Both the position numbers and the translations under genes were made by a program. The notes under the pieces were generated by a model, which did no database searches, was not told the origin of the DNA, and saw nothing but the letters and a program-made list of their open reading frames with translations. From Candidatus Thorarchaeota archaeon (lineage in GTDB: Archaea; Asgardarchaeota; Thorarchaeia; Thorarchaeales; Thorarchaeaceae), in the NCBI GenBank assembly GCA_016840385.1, contig JAEOSL010000005.1, positions 1 through 64,000 on the forward strand: a DNA stretch of 64,000 bases. Reading direction: 5' to 3'. Below are positions 61,159 through 64,000 of this stretch, piece after piece (within the stretch, counting starts at the first letter, position 1; the number at the start of each line of letters is the position of its first letter).

Positions 61159-62439
61159 ATGACTGACAGGCAAAAACTCAGAATTGATGAGAACCGCTTG
61201 AAAGAGATTAATGACTTCTTTCTCAGCGAAGATAATCCTCTTGTCACCGACCTTTTCGATTTAATCGAGAAGCATGGAGGGGTTGATGAGATAAACAAGA
61301 AAGCGCGAGAGGCACGGGATTTCGGTAACCTTCTTGCGAAACTTGAAGCGAAGAACTCTCCCTATGTGAAGGATCTTCTCTGGCTACAGGAACAGAGAGA
61401 TAATGATGCGTTCATCTCAGTTCCAGATTATCAACAGAAGATACTTGGTGATAAACGCAAATCAATGAAATTTGATGATAGTTTTGCAGTTACCCTCGAG
61501 GTAAGCGCATGTCAATACTTTCCATGGCTTATAGAAGAAGCTAAGCAATCCATTGAGAAAGGTGAACTCATGCCTGGTCGGTTCATCAGGGTCCGAAATA
61601 TGGCTGAGCAAACAGCAGATGATGATGTCATAGCCTTTGCAGCTGGAATGCAAATCACAGGATCCTCATATGTAGAAACCCTTGATACAAAAGGAACCTA
61701 TCCTGGTCCCGATGGAGCTCCAGTCAACATTCACCTTGGTGGTCCTCCAACAATCGCTGGTTATTTTGGAGGCGTTGGAATGCCTAACGAGTTTCCATTG
61801 AAGTGGGCTGATGAGTTCCTCAATTACTACACGAAATTTGGTTTGAAACAAGTCCTCAATATCAATCCAGGCAGTGTGCTAGTCGGTTACATGATGCACA
61901 AACTTGGAATAGATCTCGAGTTTAAAATATCAGTTTTCATGGGTAATGATAATCCATATGCTTGCCTGTGGACATTAATGACGGCTAAATTGTTCAGTCG
62001 CGATGATGGAACAAGCCCTCTGATAGGATTTAACCTATCCAACAGCGTAGATAATAAGACGATAGAACAAGCAGCTTACATCCGTGGTGACTTTGGATTC
62101 GAGGATGTCGTGCGAATAGAACACCACATCACTGAAACATACAAGTCCATTGTTCGTCAACCGTACGATCGATTGGATGAACTACTTGAAATTGCAAACC
62201 ATGTTAGGAACATTAGTGCAAAACACGAAGGTGGTGTTCCTGAGCTTGAAGCAGCTAGCGATTATCCCAGTGATATTCTGGATTACTTCCGCACTAAAGA
62301 GGATATAATCAAGGCTGGTCACATGCCCTTGCATTTAGCTAACTACTTGGGTAAACATCATGCTTTGAACAGGACTGCTGAAGAGCTCACAAAACGTGGT
62401 CTTACTTTTCTTGCAGCACCAAAACTGCATAAAGTATAG
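61159..62439 (+). CDS. unrecognised conserved-looking enzyme
   Basis: A 426-residue protein that I cannot place in a family. From MTDRQKLRIDENRLKEINDF a helical region is followed by what looks like an alpha/beta barrel: SVPDYQQKILGDKRKSM, VTLEVSACQYFPWLIEEAKQ, VNIHLGGPPTIAGYFGGVGM, NINPGSVLVGYMMHKLGIDL, ISVFMGNDNPYACLWTLMTA. Glycine-rich loops and H/D residues between strands suggest a catalytic protein. It follows the ECF S component, so it may handle the imported compound. The first 40 codons of the longer frame (from 61039) look non-coding. Confidence 0.68.
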   Translation: MTDRQKLRIDENRLKEINDFFLSEDNPLVTDLFDLIEKHGGVDEINKKAREARDFGNLLAKLEAKNSPYVKDLLWLQEQRDNDAFISVPDYQQKILGDKRKSMKFDDSFAVTLEVSACQYFPWLIEEAKQSIEKGELMPGRFIRVRNMAEQTADDDVIAFAAGMQITGSSYVETLDTKGTYPGPDGAPVNIHLGGPPTIAGYFGGVGMPNEFPLKWADEFLNYYTKFGLKQVLNINPGSVLVGYMMHKLGIDLEFKISVFMGNDNPYACLWTLMTAKLFSRDDGTSPLIGFNLSNSVDNKTIEQAAYIRGDFGFEDVVRIEHHITETYKSIVRQPYDRLDELLEIANHVRNISAKHEGGVPELEAASDYPSDILDYFRTKEDIIKAGHMPLHLANYLGKHHALNRTAEELTKRGLTFLAAPKLHKV

Positions 62440-62489
62440 TCACTAGAAGTAAAAAACAATGAAGGGGAGCCACTTGGGCTCCTCTTACA

Positions 62490-62960
62490 TTACATATCTG
62501 GCTGGAAAATGTCGTCGTACATGTTCTGAAGTCTAGTCTTGTGGACTTCTTCTTCAGCAGCAAGTGTTTCAAAGACGGATCTGTGCACACCACTACCTGT
62601 AAGTTCAGATAGTGCCTTGTAGAAGCTATTTGCAGCAGCCTCTTTCTTGATTGCAACAATGAGCACATCTTGTGGTGTTGAATCTGATCCCAATGGAATG
62701 TCAACAAGATACTGACTCAGGTCCATCTTCTCAATATCCTCAACAGTATCGCATGTGAAAGTATCACAGACACCTTCATCGAGGGCTTCCTTTAGTTTCT
62801 CCTTATGAGCTACCTCTTGGTTTGCCAACTCATGGAGTAGTTTCGCTGATGATTTGAATTTTGATTCTTCAGCGGCCTTCATATAAAAATCGTAAGCCTC
62901 TTCCTCTCGTTGAATAGCGAGGGAGACCAATCTCTCGAAAGTCTGTTGGACATCAGTCAA
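62490..62960 (-). CDS. rubrerythrin/ferritin-like diiron protein
   Basis: A 156-residue four-helix protein with repeated Glu-containing metal-binding helices: LAIQREEEAYDFYMKAAEES, HELANQEVAHKEKLKEAL, VAIKKEAAANSFYKALSEL and EEEVHKTRLQNMYDDIFQ (ExxH pairs). A rubredoxin domain is lacking. It is a likely peroxide reductase or iron store. A Cys pair (VCDTFTCDT) between helices 2 and 3 is unusual for the family and may be an additional redox site. Confidence 0.82.
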   Translation of the reverse strand: MTDVQQTFERLVSLAIQREEEAYDFYMKAAEESKFKSSAKLLHELANQEVAHKEKLKEALDEGVCDTFTCDTVEDIEKMDLSQYLVDIPLGSDSTPQDVLIVAIKKEAAANSFYKALSELTGSGVHRSVFETLAAEEEVHKTRLQNMYDDIFQPDM

Positions 62961-63079
62961 TGATATTCCCCAAAGTAGGATTGACGATTGGTCGTTTTAA
63001 GCCTGATGATAGAATATCTTATGCAATACGAGAATCTTTTTCAACAGGTCATCTGCAGAACGCAAACTAGGCGAAGATA

Positions 63080-63526
63080 ATGGAAGAAGATAATGGGCGT
63101 TCATTCAACTGTGCTGAGAGTGTACTAATAGGCGTTAATCGAGAATCTCCGATAACAGGTTTCAACCCATCCTGTATGAAGATAGCATCAGTTTTAGGTG
63201 GTGGTGTCGCTGGATTCAGAGAAATCTGTGGTGCTGTTAGCGGTGGAGTAGTAAGTTTGGGGCTCATGTTAGGCACATCTGGAGATGAGGAAGTTGAAGA
63301 TTTCAAGTTAAAACGTACTAACACACGAGAACTTGTGAAAGCCTATTTACAGGAATTTGCTGACTGCTGGGGATCTGTACAATGTGGACACTTGCTGGAA
63401 ATGGATGAAGGTAAACGTACACCAACTGGAACGCTCAGACCTGAAGGGCCACCGAAGAAACTCTGCGATGAATATGTAGATTGGTCGGTCAAGAAGATTG
63501 CTGAAATTCGCAGTTCTTTCGAATAA
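63080..63526 (+). CDS. C_GCAxxG_C_C family redox protein
   Basis: A 148-residue protein with the family pattern NCAESVLIGV, PSCMKIASVLGGGVAG, CGAVSGGVVSLGLMLG, then CWGSVQCGHLLEMD and a last Cys in KLCDEYVD. The family (DVU_1555/SPy0155-like) is probably a redox or Fe-S-associated protein found in anaerobes. The start is ATG and upstream sequence shows nothing special. Confidence 0.85.
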   Translation: MEEDNGRSFNCAESVLIGVNRESPITGFNPSCMKIASVLGGGVAGFREICGAVSGGVVSLGLMLGTSGDEEVEDFKLKRTNTRELVKAYLQEFADCWGSVQCGHLLEMDEGKRTPTGTLRPEGPPKKLCDEYVDWSVKKIAEIRSSFE

Positions 63527-63639
63527 TAACTAGCCTTGTTCAATGAGTACTTATGCCAAAGAATAAGTGGCAACTCCGACTGGGATAAAACAGAATCAAT
63601 TTGATTCCTGATTGAAGTAAATACAAGGTGTCGATTTCG

Positions 63640-64000
63640 ATGTGTGGAAATTTACTTGAAACACGAGATTTACGTGTTGAAGTTAGTGGAGTTCCTATTC
63701 TAGGTGGAATCGATATAGAATTCGAACCTGGCTTGGTTTATGCAGTCTTAGGTCCAAATGCCTCTGGAAAATCCACACTAGCTAAAACAGTCATGGGACT
63801 ACCAGAGTACAAGATAACTGGTGGCGACATTCTCTTTAATGACGAATCGATACTGAACAAGACAATCACCGAACGTGCACAGTTAGGAATTGCTTATGCA
63901 TTCCAAACACCACCAAGCATCTCCGGAGTTAAGCTTGATGATTTCATCTGTAGAATCTGTCCTGATTATCTGTGTAAGGCTGATAGTGACCATTTGATGG
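63640..64000 (+). CDS. sufC: Fe-S assembly ATPase SufC, 3'-truncated by window edge
   Basis: ABC-type ATPase of the Suf iron-sulfur assembly system. Visible are 120 codons: LLETRDLRVEVSGVPILGG, Walker A GPNASGKSTLAK near 37-48, KITGGDILFNDESI, and the Q-loop AYAFQTPPSISGVK. The GxNASGKST and QTPP features set SufC apart from generic ABC ATPases. The signature and Walker B lie outside the window; sufB/sufD would be expected downstream. Confidence 0.9.
   Translation, partial: MCGNLLETRDLRVEVSGVPILGGIDIEFEPGLVYAVLGPNASGKSTLAKTVMGLPEYKITGGDILFNDESILNKTITERAQLGIAYAFQTPPSISGVKLDDFICRICPDYLCKADSDHLM

Overview
This 64 kb window comes from an archaeon, most probably an Asgard (Promethearchaeota) lineage. 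The archaeal signs are the 16S rRNA gene (11113-12645), BRE/TATA-like promoters, two candidate bulge-helix-bulge introns, and many archaeal families. The Asgard signs are a Ras/Arf-like GTPase with an N-terminal longin/roadblock-like region (37441-38367) and neighbours of the same style. The exact class cannot be fixed from sequence alone. Base composition is about 40% GC outside the rRNA gene.

Layout. 1-10.7 kb holds housekeeping and metabolic genes: the 3' part of valS, two OsmC genes, a methyltransferase, DUF302, an M23-like protein, a tRNA-Ala with an intron in its T-arm, an M1 aminopeptidase with HEAT-like repeats, and a lone DNA methyltransferase. 10.77-12.8 kb is a 16S rRNA gene with no 23S gene beside it, preceded by a structured RNA with its own promoter. 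The 16S sequence appears to be interrupted by a 32-nt bulge-helix-bulge intron immediately before the anti-Shine-Dalgarno sequence.

12.7-26.4 kb, with scattered continuation to 40.3 kb, is the accessory region. A roughly 100-bp intergenic repeat occurs about 11 times, always in the same orientation, and separates small blocks of one to three genes. In the dense part these blocks look like defence or toxin-antitoxin units: an OLD-type ATPase/TOPRIM protein with a PD-(D/E)xK-TOPRIM protein, a large P-loop NTPase with TPRs and a nuclease-like N-terminus, a MazF toxin with an unusually long partner, an unrecognised two-gene unit, two PD-(D/E)xK-like proteins, and an RHH-like/RelE pair. The combination resembles a cassette array delimited by direct repeats and is the most interesting system-level feature here.

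26.4-35 kb carries larE, thiI, a squalene/phytoene-synthase-like-DUF116 fusion and a flavodiiron protein. 35.2-39.6 kb is a GTPase-centred Asgard module. 39.6-58.8 kb contains larB, paired MFS transporters, a three-PAS histidine kinase, acetyltransferases, an ornithine-cyclodeaminase-family enzyme, an RNase Z-like hydrolase, a MarR/flavin pair, a secreted protein anchored at its C-terminus, and a full-length single-chain transketolase. 58.8-64 kb has a tandem set of tiny basic ORFs, superoxide reductase, an ECF-type S component, an unrecognised conserved-looking enzyme, a rubrerythrin-like protein, a C_GCAxxG_C_C protein and the start of sufC. The superoxide reductase, flavodiiron and rubrerythrin-like genes suggest an anaerobe coping with oxygen exposure.
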